This document shows positions 1 to 9,011 of a stretch of 64,000 bases of DNA, one piece after another. The stretch covers positions 2,976,001-3,040,000 of the forward strand of contig NZ_VFQE01000001.1 in assembly GCF_006717095.1 (NCBI RefSeq), written 5' to 3'. A model generated the notes under the pieces. It saw only the letters and a program-made list of their open reading frames with translations. It did not search any database and had not been told where the DNA came from. The number at the start of each line of letters is the position of its first letter. Position 1 is the first letter of the stretch. This stretch comes from Blastococcus colisei. GTDB taxonomy: Bacteria > Actinomycetota > Actinomycetes > Mycobacteriales > Geodermatophilaceae. The translations under genes were made by a program, and so were the position numbers.

Positions 1-126
1 CGGGGCTCGGACTGGTACCTGCTCGCGGCGGGCGCCTTCGTCTCCATGGTGCTGCCCCTGCTGGTCTTCCTCGCCCTGCAGCGGTACTTCGTCCGCGGGC
101 TCCTGGCCGGCAGCGTCAAGGGCTGA
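1..126 (+). CDS. Carbohydrate ABC transporter permease, C-terminal end (partial)
   Basis: Only the last 41 codons are inside the window; the gene begins upstream. The reading frame is open from base 1 and stops at TGA 124-126. The peptide has one hydrophobic membrane segment followed by an ending of the type QRYFVRGLLAGSVKG. That ending is the usual C-terminus of the MalG-type (second) permease of sugar ABC importers. Such proteins form the membrane channel with a partner permease and a cytoplasmic ATPase. The gene converges on wag31, with a strong hairpin between them. The substrate cannot be judged from this fragment. Confidence 0.8.
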   Translation, partial: RGSDWYLLAAGAFVSMVLPLLVFLALQRYFVRGLLAGSVKG

Positions 127-136
127 CGGAGTACGA

Positions 137-174
137 CGAAGGGGCCCTGGACCATACGGTCCAGGGCCCCTTCG
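137..174. terminator. Bidirectional terminator hairpin
   Basis: A perfect 17-bp stem (137-153 with 158-174) encloses the four-base loop ATAC. The stem begins CGAA and ends TTCG, so each strand has a short A/T-containing flank. It sits between the convergent ABC permease and wag31 genes and should stop transcription from both sides. Confidence 0.8.
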
Positions 175-187
175 CGTGGGTACTTCG

Positions 188-907
188 TCAGGCGGGTGCG
201 TGCTGGTTCTGCCGGTTGGCCCCCGCGGGCTCGGCCGAGCCGCGGCTGTCGAGGTCGCGCAGGTGCGACTCGAGGTAGGACCGCAACCGCGTGCGGTACT
301 CGCGCTCGAAGGTCCGCAGCTCCTCGATCTTGCGCTCCAGGCTGCTGCGCTTCTCCTCCAGACCGCTCATCGCCTCGACGTGCCGGCGCTCGGCGTCCTG
401 CTCGAGGCTGGCGGCCTTCGAGCGGGACTCCCGCTCCATCGTCTCGGCCCGGGTGCGCGCCTCGGTCACCATGGACTCGGCGCGGTGCTTGGCCTCGGCG
501 ACCATCTGCTCGCTCTTGGCGCGGGCGTCGGACATCAGCCGCTCGCTGTTGGTCTTGGCACCGGTGAGCATCTGCTCGGCCTGCGCCTTGGCCTCGTTGA
601 CGTAGCGGTCCGCCGTCTCGGTGGCCAGGGCGAGCATGCGGGAGGCGCGGGCGCTGTCGTCCTCGCGGGGCTGCTGCACCGGCGGAGGCGGAGCGGCCAC
701 CGGGGCCGGGGCCGGCGCAGGCGCCTCGTCCATGCGGCCGCCGCGACCCACACCGGCCCGCAGCTCGTTGTTCTCCTCGATGAGCCGGGCGAGCTCGGCT
801 TCCACGACGTCGAGGAATGCGTCGACCTCGTCCTCGTCGTAGCCCCGCTTGCCGATGGGCGGCTTCTTGAAGACGACGTTGTGCACGTCGGCAGGCGTGA
901 GTGGCAT
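188..907 (-). CDS. wag31: Cell-pole organising protein DivIVA/Wag31
   Basis: This coiled-coil protein marks the poles and directs tip growth and septal wall synthesis in Actinobacteria. The 239-residue product begins [10 protein letters not shown], the standard Wag31 start. An N-terminal DivIVA domain occupies about residues 1-55, with the membrane-contacting stretch [14 protein letters not shown]. An Ala/Pro-rich linker covers about 60-85 and a long heptad-rich coiled coil about 90-225. I chose the ATG at 907 over the in-frame GTG at 916 because GAGGTGA lies 5 nt upstream of it. It is the last gene of the dcw operon and ends just before the terminator. Confidence 0.93.
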   Translation of the reverse strand: MPLTPADVHNVVFKKPPIGKRGYDEDEVDAFLDVVEAELARLIEENNELRAGVGRGGRMDEAPAPAPAPVAAPPPPVQQPREDDSARASRMLALATETADRYVNEAKAQAEQMLTGAKTNSERLMSDARAKSEQMVAEAKHRAESMVTEARTRAETMERESRSKAASLEQDAERRHVEAMSGLEEKRSSLERKIEELRTFEREYRTRLRSYLESHLRDLDSRGSAEPAGANRQNQHAPA

Positions 908-979
908 CGGGGTCACCTCGGGTCGGACGGCGGGAACAGGGACGTTCTCGGACGGGCGGCGGCTCTGGTCCCGATGGGC

Positions 980-1273
980 TCAGGCATAGGCGAGCGACTG
1001 CGTGATGCTCCGGAGGATCAGCACGGCGATCAACAGCACCATAAACCCGAGGTCCAGTCGGATGGACCCCAGGTTCAGTGGTGGGATGACCTTCCGGACC
1101 GCCTTCAGCGGAGGGTCGGTCGTGGTGTAGACGACCTCGAGGCCTGCGGCGACGAGGCCGGTGGGGCGCCAGCTACGGGCCAGCACCATCACCCAGTCGA
1201 CGACGAACCGCGCGAAGAGCAGGACGAGGAAGACGAGCAGCACCGACGAGACGATCTGCCAGAAGAGAGCCAC
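980..1273 (-). CDS. YggT family membrane protein
   Basis: A 97-residue protein with two hydrophobic segments (about 5-27 and 72-95) around a short loop containing PPL and IPP motifs, the pattern of the YggT family. YggT-type genes often sit next to sepF and divIVA. The biochemical role is not settled; a part in division or osmotic tolerance has been proposed for the family. The GTG start at 1273 has GAGGACC just upstream. It lies between sepF and wag31 and is probably co-transcribed with both. Confidence 0.85.
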   Translation of the reverse strand: MALFWQIVSSVLLVFLVLLFARFVVDWVMVLARSWRPTGLVAAGLEVVYTTTDPPLKAVRKVIPPLNLGSIRLDLGFMVLLIAVLILRSITQSLAYA

Positions 1274-1356
1274 GGTCCTCGTTCGTTCGGGGCACCTCGC
1301 GTGCCGTGTCCACAGTCGCGCGAGCTCCGGGAGCGCGCCTCACCTACCGCCTGGCC

Positions 1357-2109
1357 TCAGGACTGGTTGAAGAAGCCGCCTTCGCGGATCCGGGCCTTGT
1401 CCTCGGCCGTCACGTCGACGTTCTGCGGACTGAGCAGGAACACCTTGGCCGTGACGCGCTCGATACTACCGCGCAGTCCGAAGGACAGTCCCGCGGCGAA
1501 GTCGACGAGCCGCTTGGCGTCGGAGTCGTCCATCTCCGTCAGGTTCATGATGACCGGCATCCCGTCCCGGAACCGCTCGCCGATGATCCGCGCCTCGTTG
1601 TAGGTGCGCGGATGCAGCGTGGTGATCCGGTAGGGCTGCGGCGTCGGCGCGGGGGCCGGCTCGGCGACGACGGCGACCGGCTCACGGACGGCGAGCTTGG
1701 CCGCGGTGGCACCCACCGGGCCGCTGCCCATGGCGGCGCCGCCGCCACCGCCCATGGCCGAGCCACCGCCCATCGCGGAACCGCCCATGGCGCCGATCCG
1801 GGCCGGGCCCGCACCGGCGCCCGCCGGGGCGAGACCGATCGGGCGCCCGGCGCGCTCGCGGCGGACGGGGAGGGGCTCGGGCTCGCGGGTCGCGGGGAGC
1901 TCGTCCTCGAGGTCCTCGTCGACGTATCCGCGACCCGCGTACTCGTCGTCGTAGTGGTCGTCGTACCGGTCGTCGGCGTAGCGACCGCCGTAGCGACGGT
2001 CGTGCTCCGGGTGCTCGGACTGGCGGGCGTCGTACCGGCCGTAGCCGCGGGCGTCGTCGTCCTCGACGAGCCCCAGGTAGATACCCATCCTCCGCATGGC
2101 TCCGGCCAT
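1357..2109 (-). CDS. sepF: Cell division protein SepF
   Basis: SepF tethers FtsZ to the membrane and bundles it; in Actinobacteria it does the job that FtsA does elsewhere. The 250-residue product starts [16 protein letters not shown], the conserved amphipathic membrane-binding helix. A long Asp/Tyr/Arg- and then Gly/Met/Ala-rich disordered linker follows. The folded SepF domain starts near residue 160 ([12 protein letters not shown]) and runs to the end. The frame is open upstream to 2274, but the ATG at 2109 with GGGAGG before it matches the family start. It lies 25 nt after the yggS-type gene. Confidence 0.93.
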   Translation of the reverse strand: MAGAMRRMGIYLGLVEDDDARGYGRYDARQSEHPEHDRRYGGRYADDRYDDHYDDEYAGRGYVDEDLEDELPATREPEPLPVRRERAGRPIGLAPAGAGAGPARIGAMGGSAMGGGSAMGGGGGAAMGSGPVGATAAKLAVREPVAVVAEPAPAPTPQPYRITTLHPRTYNEARIIGERFRDGMPVIMNLTEMDDSDAKRLVDFAAGLSFGLRGSIERVTAKVFLLSPQNVDVTAEDKARIREGGFFNQS

Positions 2110-2134
2110 CGGACCTCCCCCTCTGCTGGCGTCC

Positions 2135-2929
2135 TCAGCGTCGCGTCTGAGTGCGATCGGCCGGGTCCGCGGGATGCTCCCGAGGACCGGGTGACCGGTG
2201 TGACTCGTGTGGCTGGTGAGTTCTGGTCTGGTCGCAGGGTAGGGGCCGATCCCCGAAGAGCGCGGTTCCGACACGCACGAGCGTGGCGCCGGCCGCGATC
2301 GCCGCTTCCAGGTCCCCGCTCATGCCGGCGGAGAGCTCGTCGGCCTCGGGATGGTCGGCCCGCACCTGCGCCGCCAGCACGGCGAGGCGGTCGAAGGCAT
2401 CGCGCGGGTCCTCCCCACGCGGGGCCACCGCCATGAGGCCGCGCAGCCGCAGGCCGGCGGCGTCGCCCACGAGGTCGGCCAGGGCCGGCACGTCGGCCGG
2501 GGAAGCCCCACCACGCGCCGCCGCTGCCCCGGGCGCACCGCCGAGGTCGACCTGGAGGAACACCTCGATCGGCTCCTCTTCCCGCTCCTGGCCGGCCCGG
2601 TCCAGGACGCCGACCAGGGACGCGCGGTCGACCGAGTGCACCACCGCGCCGAGCCGGGCCACGGCGGCGGCCTTGTTGCGCTGGAGCTGCCCGACGAAGT
2701 GCCAGCGCAGCGGCACGTCGGGGAGTTCGGCCGACTTCTCCTGCAGCTCCTGGGCGCGGTTCTCGCCGAAGTCCCGTTGCCCCAGGGCGGCCAGAGCGCG
2801 CACGTCCGCGGCCGGCCAGGTCTTGCTGACCGCCAGCAGGTGCACCGAGGACGGGTCCCGCCCGGCCGCCCGCGCGGCGGCGGCGATGCGCACCCGGACC
2901 GCGTGCAGGTTCTCTTCGAGTCCGGCCAT
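2135..2929 (-). CDS. YggS/PROSC family pyridoxal-phosphate homeostasis protein
   Basis: A PLP-binding alanine-racemase-fold protein that buffers intracellular pyridoxal phosphate; members have no clear catalytic activity. The 264-residue product has the PLP lysine in LAVSKTW (K36), the segment FGENRAQE, the [11 protein letters not shown] motif and an ending with [12 protein letters not shown]. The ATG at 2929 has GGGAGG upstream. The last 25 or so residues after FGDR are low-complexity. Its position between pgeF and sepF is the usual one in Actinobacteria. Confidence 0.92.
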   Translation of the reverse strand: MAGLEENLHAVRVRIAAAARAAGRDPSSVHLLAVSKTWPAADVRALAALGQRDFGENRAQELQEKSAELPDVPLRWHFVGQLQRNKAAAVARLGAVVHSVDRASLVGVLDRAGQEREEEPIEVFLQVDLGGAPGAAAARGGASPADVPALADLVGDAAGLRLRGLMAVAPRGEDPRDAFDRLAVLAAQVRADHPEADELSAGMSGDLEAAIAAGATLVRVGTALFGDRPLPCDQTRTHQPHESHRSPGPREHPADPADRTQTRR

Positions 2930-2970
2930 GCCCGCATCCTCCCAGCCCGGAGGAAGCGCCCGACCGTGAT

Positions 2971-3702
2971 TCAGCCGAGCCAGACGATGCCGGCCTGCCG
3001 CCCGGTGACGCCGTCGCGTCGATGGGAGAACAGATGCGGGTCCTCCACGGTGCACCGGGGGTCCTGGACCACCTCCGGGATCCCTGCCCTGCGGAGGATC
3101 TCCTCGACGCCGGCCCGAAGGTCGAGACCGGGGGTCCCGCGCCGGGTCGGCACCGCGGCGGACGGCGCGACGCGGGCGACGTCGGCCTGCATGTGCTCCG
3201 GGACCTCGTAGCAGGCACCGCACACCGCGGGGCCGAGCAGCGCCGTCACGTGCCGCGCACGGGCTCCCAGGCTCGCCATGGTCGAGAGGGCGGCGGGCAG
3301 CACTCCCCGCCGGACCCCCTCGCGGCCGGCGTGCACAGCGGCGACCACACCGGTGTCGTGCTCGGCCAGCAACACCGGGACGCAGTCGGCGACGAGGACA
3401 CAGAGGACCAGGCCGGGCGTGGCGGTCACGAGCGCGTCGGTGTCGGGCACCGGACCGCTCGGGGGCCCGTCGACGATCGCGACGCCGGTGCCGTGCACCT
3501 GCGACATCCAGACCAGCCGGTCCTCGGGCACGGACAGTTCGCGCGCGACCCGGCTGCGGTTGGCGGCGACGTCGGCCGCGTCGTCGCCGACGTGGTCGCC
3601 GAGGTTGAAGGAGTCGTACGGAGAACGGGACCGGCCGCCCCGCCGGTCGGTGACGACCCGTCGGGGCCGTACCGCCGGCGGGGCGGCCGGGGTGGAGCTC
3701 AT
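2971..3702 (-). CDS. pgeF: Peptidoglycan editing factor PgeF (multicopper-oxidase-like domain)
   Basis: PgeF-family (YfiH) proteins hydrolyse aberrant UDP-MurNAc precursors in which L-Ser replaces L-Ala, and were once classed as laccases. The 243-residue product shows the metal/active-site residues H70 (WMSQVHGTGV), C107 (ADCVPVLL) and H124 (HAGREGV), and a C-terminal SHRRDGVTGR segment. It starts 28 nt after ftsZ ends, so it should be co-transcribed with it. The location inside a wall-synthesis operon fits a proofreading role on precursors. Confidence 0.9.
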   Translation of the reverse strand: MSSTPAAPPAVRPRRVVTDRRGGRSRSPYDSFNLGDHVGDDAADVAANRSRVARELSVPEDRLVWMSQVHGTGVAIVDGPPSGPVPDTDALVTATPGLVLCVLVADCVPVLLAEHDTGVVAAVHAGREGVRRGVLPAALSTMASLGARARHVTALLGPAVCGACYEVPEHMQADVARVAPSAAVPTRRGTPGLDLRAGVEEILRRAGIPEVVQDPRCTVEDPHLFSHRRDGVTGRQAGIVWLG

Positions 3703-3730
3703 CCGGCAGCCCTGGCTGCACGCGTGCCGC

Positions 3731-5035
3731 TCACTGCTTGAGGAACTCCGGGATGTCCAGCTCTTCCTCGAAGTCCTCGTTGGACAGCGGGCGCCGCCCG
3801 GCGACCGGCCCCGGGATCGGCGGCAGCGGAGGCACGGTGATGCCCCCGCCGTTCACCGCCGGGGCGGGACGGGACGACGTCGCCGCGGGCCCCGCCGGGG
3901 CGGCGTCGTTCGCCGGCGCGGCAGGTGCTGCCTGGGTCGCCTGCGGGACGACCCGCCGCTCCCCCGCCGGCTGGTTGGCCGCCGGGGTCATCGGCCGCCG
4001 GTACGGCGGCAGGCCGGCGGGTGCGGCGGCAGCCCCTGCCGGTGCCCCACCGACGACTCCGGCGGTGGTGGCGTCCTTGCGGGTGGGACGGCCGCTGTCG
4101 AAGCCGGCGGCGATGACGGTGACCCGCACCTCGTCACCGAGGGCGTCGTCGATGACGGCGCCGAAGATGATGTTGGCGTCGGCGTGCGCGGCGTCGGACA
4201 CCAGCGAGGCCGCCTCGTTGATCTCGAACAGGCCCAGGTCCGAGCCCCCGGAGATCGAGAGGAGCACCCCGTGGGCGCCCTCCATCGACGCCTCGAGCAG
4301 CGGGCTGGCGATCGCCTGCTCGGCGGCCAGCAGCGCGCGATTGTCGCCGCGCGCGCTGCCGATGCCCATCAGCGCCGAGCCCGCCCCCGACATCACCGAC
4401 TTCACGTCGGCGAAGTCCAGGTTGATCAGGCCGGGCGTGGTGATCAGGTCGGTGATGCCCTGGACACCGGACAGCAGCACCTGGTCGGCGGTGCGGAAGG
4501 CGTCCATCACGCTGACGTTGCGATCGCCCAGCTGCAGCAGCCGGTCGTTCGGGATCACGATCAGCGTGTCGCACTCGTTGCGCAGCTCCTCGATGCCCGA
4601 CTCGGCCTGGACCGCGCGCCGCTTGCCCTCGAAGGCGAACGGGCGGGTGACCACGCCGATGGTCAGGGCGCCGAGCTTGCGCGCGATGGATGCCACGACG
4701 GGCGCCCCACCGGTACCGGTGCCGCCGCCCTCGCCCGCCGTCACGAAGACCATGTCGGCCCCCTTGAGGACCTCCTCGATCTCCTCGCGGTGGTCCTCGG
4801 CGGCCTGACGGCCCACGTCGGGCTGGGCGCCGGCGCCCAGGCCACGGGTGAGCTCACGGCCGACGTCGAGCTTGACGTCGGCGTCGCTCATCAGCAGCGC
4901 CTGCGCGTCGGTGTTGATCGCGATGAACTCGACCCCCTTGAGGCCGACCTCGATCATGCGATTGACCGCGTTCACCCCGCCGCCGCCGATGCCGACGACC
5001 TTGATGACCGCTAGATAGTTGTGCGGAGGTGTCAT
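3731..5035 (-). CDS. ftsZ: Cell division GTPase FtsZ
   Basis: FtsZ polymerises into the cytokinetic ring that recruits the septal wall machinery. The 434-residue product has a glycine-rich nucleotide loop ([13 protein letters not shown], 13-25), the tubulin signature GGGTGTG (103-109) and the NLDFADV synergy region. A Pro/Ala-rich linker covers about 320-410. The conserved C-terminal peptide LDIPEFLK binds SepF. The ATG at 5035 has GGGGAG upstream. Unlike most dcw neighbours, it has a long 430-bp leader, so it probably has promoters of its own. Confidence 0.97.
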   Translation of the reverse strand: MTPPHNYLAVIKVVGIGGGGVNAVNRMIEVGLKGVEFIAINTDAQALLMSDADVKLDVGRELTRGLGAGAQPDVGRQAAEDHREEIEEVLKGADMVFVTAGEGGGTGTGGAPVVASIARKLGALTIGVVTRPFAFEGKRRAVQAESGIEELRNECDTLIVIPNDRLLQLGDRNVSVMDAFRTADQVLLSGVQGITDLITTPGLINLDFADVKSVMSGAGSALMGIGSARGDNRALLAAEQAIASPLLEASMEGAHGVLLSISGGSDLGLFEINEAASLVSDAAHADANIIFGAVIDDALGDEVRVTVIAAGFDSGRPTRKDATTAGVVGGAPAGAAAAPAGLPPYRRPMTPAANQPAGERRVVPQATQAAPAAPANDAAPAGPAATSSRPAPAVNGGGITVPPLPPIPGPVAGRRPLSNEDFEEELDIPEFLKQ

Positions 5036-5061
5036 GCGGCGCTCCCCAACTGGACCCTCAT

Positions 5062-5090
5062 CCTCAAGTTCAGCCTTACAGTTATGTCAA
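5062..5090 (-). promoter_or_regulatory. Candidate ftsZ promoter element
   Basis: Read on the minus strand, TTGACA (5090-5085) is followed by TAACTGTAAGG and, after a 17-nt spacer, TTGAGG (5067-5062). The TTGACA box is a perfect -35 match, but the -10 candidate is poor. It lies 27-55 nt before the ftsZ start. The block is more AT-rich than its surroundings, which supports a regulatory role; the exact start point cannot be read from sequence. Confidence 0.4.
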
Positions 5091-5405
5091 CTCGGTCGAC
5101 GGAGATGAAGTTAGGTGGGCCCGGAGAGGCCCTACAAGCACCCTCCGCGGGTCGGCGTGTCGGTAGCCTCGTTTCGCACCGTTCCCTGGCGACCCGTTGG
5201 TCACATCGACACCACTAGCTGTGACGACCCGCCCCGAAAACGTCTCATGCCGGGGTGCAGACCCTGTGAGCTCCCTGGGTCGGGAACTCGCAAAAGAGAT
5301 GTTGCGTGTCGGGCGTGTCGCGGACCGCGGCGTGTCGGTCCGCCAGGCCCGGTGGAGCGGTCCGGAACCGCGGGCACACCGTCCGCGACCGGCAGCGGAT
5401 GGAAC

Positions 5406-5462
5406 GGCCCCGCGTCAGGGGCCCGCCCGAGCGTGCGAGGGATGGGGGGACGCGGGGTCCTT
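5406..5462. repeat. Intergenic repeat, copy 1 (downstream of ftsQ)
   Basis: It begins GGCCCCGCGTCAGGGGCCC and continues GAGCGTGCGAGGGATGGGGGG. It matches 60580-60634 after glyA along almost its full length. CCCCGCGTC at one end can pair with GACGCGGGG at the other, so it can fold as a hairpin and may end ftsQ transcripts. Relative to the adjacent gene it is inverted compared with copy 2, which favours a dispersed repeat over a plain gene-end terminator. Confidence 0.6.
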
Positions 5463-5465
5463 CTC

Positions 5466-6362
5466 CTAGCGGAGCACCACCGCGTCGGGGGTGCTGACGT
5501 CGATCGTCCCGGCCGGCTCGAGGCCGCCGGCGTCGATCTCCTCGAGCAGCCCGACCAGCGCCGCGGATTTCGCCCGCGACTCCGACGCGTCGCCCCAGCG
5601 CACGAGCGTCCCGTCGGTCAGCGTCAGCGAGATGTCGTCGGGAGAGGCCGCGGCCGCCCCGGACACCTGGGCCCGGACGTCGGCCGGCAGCGCGCTCACC
5701 GCGGCGATGCCGGCGAGCGTGGCCGGATCCTGCGGCCCGGGCGAGGCGACATCGAGCGGCACGACCCCGTCGGGGGTGCTGCCGGTCACCATGTCGAAGA
5801 GCACGCCCTCGGCGTCGACGAGCGACCGGCGTCCCGGCTCGCCGACAACGGCGACCGGCACCCGTTCCACGACGGTGATGACGACGCTGTCGGGCCAGTT
5901 CCGGGTGACCTCCACCTCGGCGACCTGCGGCAGCCGGGCCACCCGCACCTCGGCGGCCTCGACGTCGACGCGCAGCAGCGGCGTCCCGTCGCCGATGCCG
6001 GCGACCTCCTGCACCTGATCGGCGGGGAGGGTGACCAGCCCGTCCACGTGCACGTCGCGCACCGCGAGCACCGGCCCGGCGAGCAGCAGCCAGGCGAGGA
6101 CGCCGACGGCGACCAGGGCCACCGCCGCCTGCAGTGCGCGACGGTTGCGCCGGTGCGGACGCCCACGCCGGCGGGGCAGTGGGGTGACCGGCGTGGCGGC
6201 ACGCCGGGTGCTGCCGGCCCGCTGGTTGCCGTGCCGCTCGCGCCCCCGACGTCCCCGGGCCTGCCGCTCGGCTCCGGCCGACGTCTGCCGGTCACCGTTC
6301 CGGCTCCCTCGCCGCCGGGACGGTCCGCCGCGGTCCCGCGTCGTGGTCCCCGAGCGGCTCAC
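5466..6362 (-). CDS. ftsQ: Cell division protein FtsQ
   Basis: A bitopic divisome protein that links FtsZ-proximal factors to septal wall synthases. The 298-residue product has an Arg-rich cytoplasmic tail (1-78), one membrane segment (about 79-99), a POTRA domain from about 101 (VRDVHVDGLVTLPADQV) and a beta domain of the FtsQ type (PDSVVITVVERVPVAVV). The GTG start at 6362 overlaps the murC stop by 4 nt, implying translational coupling. The order murC-ftsQ without a ddl gene is normal for Actinobacteria. Confidence 0.9.
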   Translation of the reverse strand: MSRSGTTTRDRGGPSRRRGSRNGDRQTSAGAERQARGRRGRERHGNQRAGSTRRAATPVTPLPRRRGRPHRRNRRALQAAVALVAVGVLAWLLLAGPVLAVRDVHVDGLVTLPADQVQEVAGIGDGTPLLRVDVEAAEVRVARLPQVAEVEVTRNWPDSVVITVVERVPVAVVGEPGRRSLVDAEGVLFDMVTGSTPDGVVPLDVASPGPQDPATLAGIAAVSALPADVRAQVSGAAAASPDDISLTLTDGTLVRWGDASESRAKSAALVGLLEEIDAGGLEPAGTIDVSTPDAVVLR

Positions 6363-7822
6363 CGCTCCCGGTCCTCCGCGACGCCGTCCGCGATCCCGTC
6401 GCCGTCGTCGGCCGCCAGCGCCTTCAGCACCTCCGGTCCCACCATCGACACGTCACCGGCGCCCATGGTCATCACCAGGTCGCCGGGCCGGGCCCGCGCG
6501 GCCAGCGCCGGAGCGGCGGCCGACCAGGAGGGCTCGAACAGCACCCGGCCCGGTGGCAGGGGCACCGCGTCGGCGACCATGGCGCCGGTGACGCCGGGGA
6601 CCGGGTCCTCCCGGGCGCCGTACACGTCCATCACCACGACCTCGTCGGCCAGGCCCAGGGCCTGCCCGAAGCCCTCGGCGAACTCCTGGGTCCGGCTGTA
6701 GAGGTGCGGCTGGAAGGCGACGACCAGGCGCCCCTCCCGGGCGACGGCGCGAGCCGCCTTCAGCTGCGCGGTGACCTCGGTCGGGTGGTGGGCGTAGTCG
6801 TCGTAGACGCGCACACCCCCGACGACGCCCTTGAGCTCGAACCGGCGGTGCACGCCGCCGAAGCGGCCCAGGCCCTCGATCAGGTCGGCGACGGGCAGGC
6901 CGAGTTCCAGACCGGCCAGGAGGGCGGCGGCGCTGTTGAGCGCCATGTGCTCGCCGGGCACCTGGATCGCGACCCGGCCGAGCTCGGTCCCGTCGAGGGT
7001 GGCGGTGTAGCTGGTGGCGTCCGGGCCGACCTCCAGGCCGGTGAGTCGCAGGTCGGCGTCGCCGGTCAGCCCGTAGGTGCGCAGCCGGGCCGGGGTGGGG
7101 ACCGTCCGCAGCCGGGCGGCGCCCGGGTCGTCGGCGCAGACGACGAGGAAGCCCGCGGGGTCGAGGGTCTGCAGGAACCGGTCGAACGCGGCTTCGACCG
7201 CCGCCAGGTCGCCGTAGTTGTCCAGGTGGTCGGCCTCGACGTTGGTGACGATGGCGCTGAACGGCGCCAGGAGCAGGAACGACCGGTCGCTCTCGTCGGC
7301 CTCTGCGACGAAGATGTCGCCCTCCCCGGCGTGCGCGTTGCTACCGGACTCGTTGAGGTCGCCGCCGATCGCGAAGGAAGGGTCGACACCGCACGCCTGG
7401 ACGGCGACGGTCAGCATCGACGTGGTGGAGGTCTTCCCGTGCGTGCCGGCCACGGCCACGCTGCGCCGCCCGGCCATGACGGCGGCCAGGGCCACTGCGC
7501 GCGGCAGCACGCGGAGGCCACGCTCCCGGGCCGCGGCCAGCTCCGCGTTGTCGGGGCGGATGGCCGTCGAGACGACCACGGTGTCCGCCCCGGCGATGTT
7601 CGCGGCGTCGTGCCCGAGGGCCACCTCGGCCCCCAGTGCCCGCAGCGCCAGCAGCGTCGGGGTGTCGCGGCGATCGCTGCCCGAGACGCGGACGCCGCGG
7701 GCCAGCAGGATGCGGGCGATCCCGCTCATCCCGGCGCCCCCGATCCCGACGAAGTGCACGGCGCCCAGCTCCGCCGGCGTCGGGACCGGATCGGTCCACG
7801 CCGCCACGTCCGCGGCGCTCAT
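6359..7822 (-). CDS. murC: UDP-N-acetylmuramate--L-alanine ligase MurC
   Basis: MurC adds L-alanine to UDP-MurNAc with ATP in the cytoplasm, the first step of stem-peptide assembly. The 487-residue product has an N-terminal UDP-binding Rossmann motif (HFVGIGGAGMSG, about 23-34), the ATP loop GTHGKTS (126-132), the acidic EADESD motif, a metal/ATP segment with NVEADHLD, and the C-terminal VYDDYAHHPTEV signature. The ATG at 7822 has GGAG 8 nt upstream. A 94-nt repeat-containing spacer separates it from murG. Confidence 0.96.
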   Translation of the reverse strand: MSAADVAAWTDPVPTPAELGAVHFVGIGGAGMSGIARILLARGVRVSGSDRRDTPTLLALRALGAEVALGHDAANIAGADTVVVSTAIRPDNAELAAARERGLRVLPRAVALAAVMAGRRSVAVAGTHGKTSTTSMLTVAVQACGVDPSFAIGGDLNESGSNAHAGEGDIFVAEADESDRSFLLLAPFSAIVTNVEADHLDNYGDLAAVEAAFDRFLQTLDPAGFLVVCADDPGAARLRTVPTPARLRTYGLTGDADLRLTGLEVGPDATSYTATLDGTELGRVAIQVPGEHMALNSAAALLAGLELGLPVADLIEGLGRFGGVHRRFELKGVVGGVRVYDDYAHHPTEVTAQLKAARAVAREGRLVVAFQPHLYSRTQEFAEGFGQALGLADEVVVMDVYGAREDPVPGVTGAMVADAVPLPPGRVLFEPSWSAAAPALAARARPGDLVMTMGAGDVSMVGPEVLKALAADDGDGIADGVAEDRER

Positions 7823-7916
7823 CGCTCGACTCCGGACTCGTTCCGCTCCTCGCTCGACGCCCCCGGCCGCCTCCGCGGTCGCTCCGCTCCTCGCTCGCCC
7901 GTCGTTCTCGCGGCGC
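7823..7916 (-). repeat. murG-murC spacer with two GAGCGAGGAGCGGA units
   Basis: Most genes in this operon overlap, but these two are separated by 94 nt. On the minus strand the spacer holds GCGAGCGAGGAGCGGAGCGA and, about 41 nt later, TCGAGCGAGGAGCGGAACGA, which are near-identical. The style resembles the 73-nt spacers before dnaE2 and crtB, which share AGCGAGGAG. Function unknown. Confidence 0.55.
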
Positions 7917-9011
7917 TCATCGGGCCACTTCGAGCACGATCCCGGCCAGCCGGTCGTCGGCGTCGGCCACCCCGGCGGCAGCGGCGTGACGGGCGTACCC
8001 GGCGAGCGCAGCCGGATCGGTCAGCAGGGGCGTCAGCTTGCCGGTGATCCAGCCCGCGTCGAGGTCGCCGTCCTCGACCAGCAGCCCGCCCCCGGCCTCG
8101 ACGACCGGGAGCGCGTTGCGCCGCTGCTCGCCGTTGCCGATGGGCAGCGGCACGAAGGCCGCGGGCAGACCGACGGCCGACAGCTCGGCGACGGTGACCG
8201 CCCCGGACCGGCAGAGTGCGAGGTCGGCGGCGGCGTAGGCGAGATCCATGCGTTCCAGGTAGTCGACGAGCACGTAGGGGGCACTACCCGCGGGGCGCGC
8301 CGGGACAGTCACGTGCGTGTTCCTGGGCCCACGGGCGTGCAGCACCTGGATGCCGGCGTCCGTGAGCGCGTCGGCCGCCGCGACGGCCGCCCGGTTCAGC
8401 GTCTGCGCGCCCTGCGACCCGCCGAACACCAGGAGCGTGGGCCGGTCGGCGTCCAGGCCGAACGCGGCCCGCGCCTCCGCGCGGCGGGCCGCGCGGTCCA
8501 GCGAGCCGATGGCCGTGCGCAACGGCATCCCGACGTGCTCACCGCGGTGCAGCGGCGTGCCGGGCGCGGTCACCGCGACCCGTGCGGCCAGCCGGGCACC
8601 GATGCGGTTGGCCAGTCCCGGCAGCGCGTTCTGCTCGTGCACCACGATCGGCACCCCTGCCCGCCGGGCCGCCAGGTAGGCCGGCAACGCGACGTAGCCA
8701 CCGAAGCCGGCCACGACGTCGGCGGACAGCTCCTCCAGCAGCGCGCGGGTCTCGGCCACTGCCCGGCGGACCCGGCCCGGCACGCGCAGCAGGTCCACCG
8801 TCGGCTTCCGGGGCAGGGGCACCGGCGGGATCAGCCGCAGGTCGTACCCACGGGCGGGGACCAGCCGGGTCTCCATGCCGCGGGCGGTGCCCAGGCAGGT
8901 GATCCGCAGGTCCGGGTCCCGGCGGCGCAGCGCGTCGGCCAGGGCCAGCATCGGCTCGATGTGGCCGGCGGTACCGCCACCGGCCAGGACGACGCTCGGG
9001 GAGACGCTCAT
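7917..9011 (-). CDS. murG: UDP-GlcNAc:lipid I N-acetylglucosaminyltransferase MurG
   Basis: MurG transfers GlcNAc to lipid I at the inner membrane face to give lipid II. The 364-residue product is a GT28 glycosyltransferase with [12 protein letters not shown] near the N-terminus, HEQNALPG in the first domain, [13 protein letters not shown] at the start of the second, and [11 protein letters not shown] and the EQRRNA stretch that bind the nucleotide sugar. The ATG at 9011 overlaps the ftsW stop (ATGA). The length is typical. Confidence 0.95.
   Translation of the reverse strand: MSVSPSVVLAGGGTAGHIEPMLALADALRRRDPDLRITCLGTARGMETRLVPARGYDLRLIPPVPLPRKPTVDLLRVPGRVRRAVAETRALLEELSADVVAGFGGYVALPAYLAARRAGVPIVVHEQNALPGLANRIGARLAARVAVTAPGTPLHRGEHVGMPLRTAIGSLDRAARRAEARAAFGLDADRPTLLVFGGSQGAQTLNRAAVAAADALTDAGIQVLHARGPRNTHVTVPARPAGSAPYVLVDYLERMDLAYAAADLALCRSGAVTVAELSAVGLPAAFVPLPIGNGEQRRNALPVVEAGGGLLVEDGDLDAGWITGKLTPLLTDPAALAGYARHAAAAGVADADDRLAGIVLEVAR

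Larger units (their letters stand above)
5036..5465. other. ftsQ-ftsZ intergenic region (430 bp)
   Basis: No convincing gene lies here; the short open frames on both strands lack family resemblance and ribosome sites. The part nearest ftsZ holds a TTGACA-containing motif (5062-5090). The part nearest ftsQ holds one copy of a repeat that recurs downstream of glyA. The middle, about 5100-5400, shows nothing recognisable. A long leader before ftsZ is common in Actinobacteria and usually carries several ftsZ promoters. Confidence 0.6.

Noticed and set aside
2135-3721. Very long open frames across neighbouring genes (also 34127-38122, 19095-23987)
   Set aside because: They are extensions of real genes through upstream GC-rich sequence. 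The family start, ribosome site and overlap with the neighbouring gene place the true starts further in.
5021-5469. Short plus-strand frames between ftsQ and ftsZ
   Set aside because: No ribosome site, no family match, and they run across the repeat and promoter motif.
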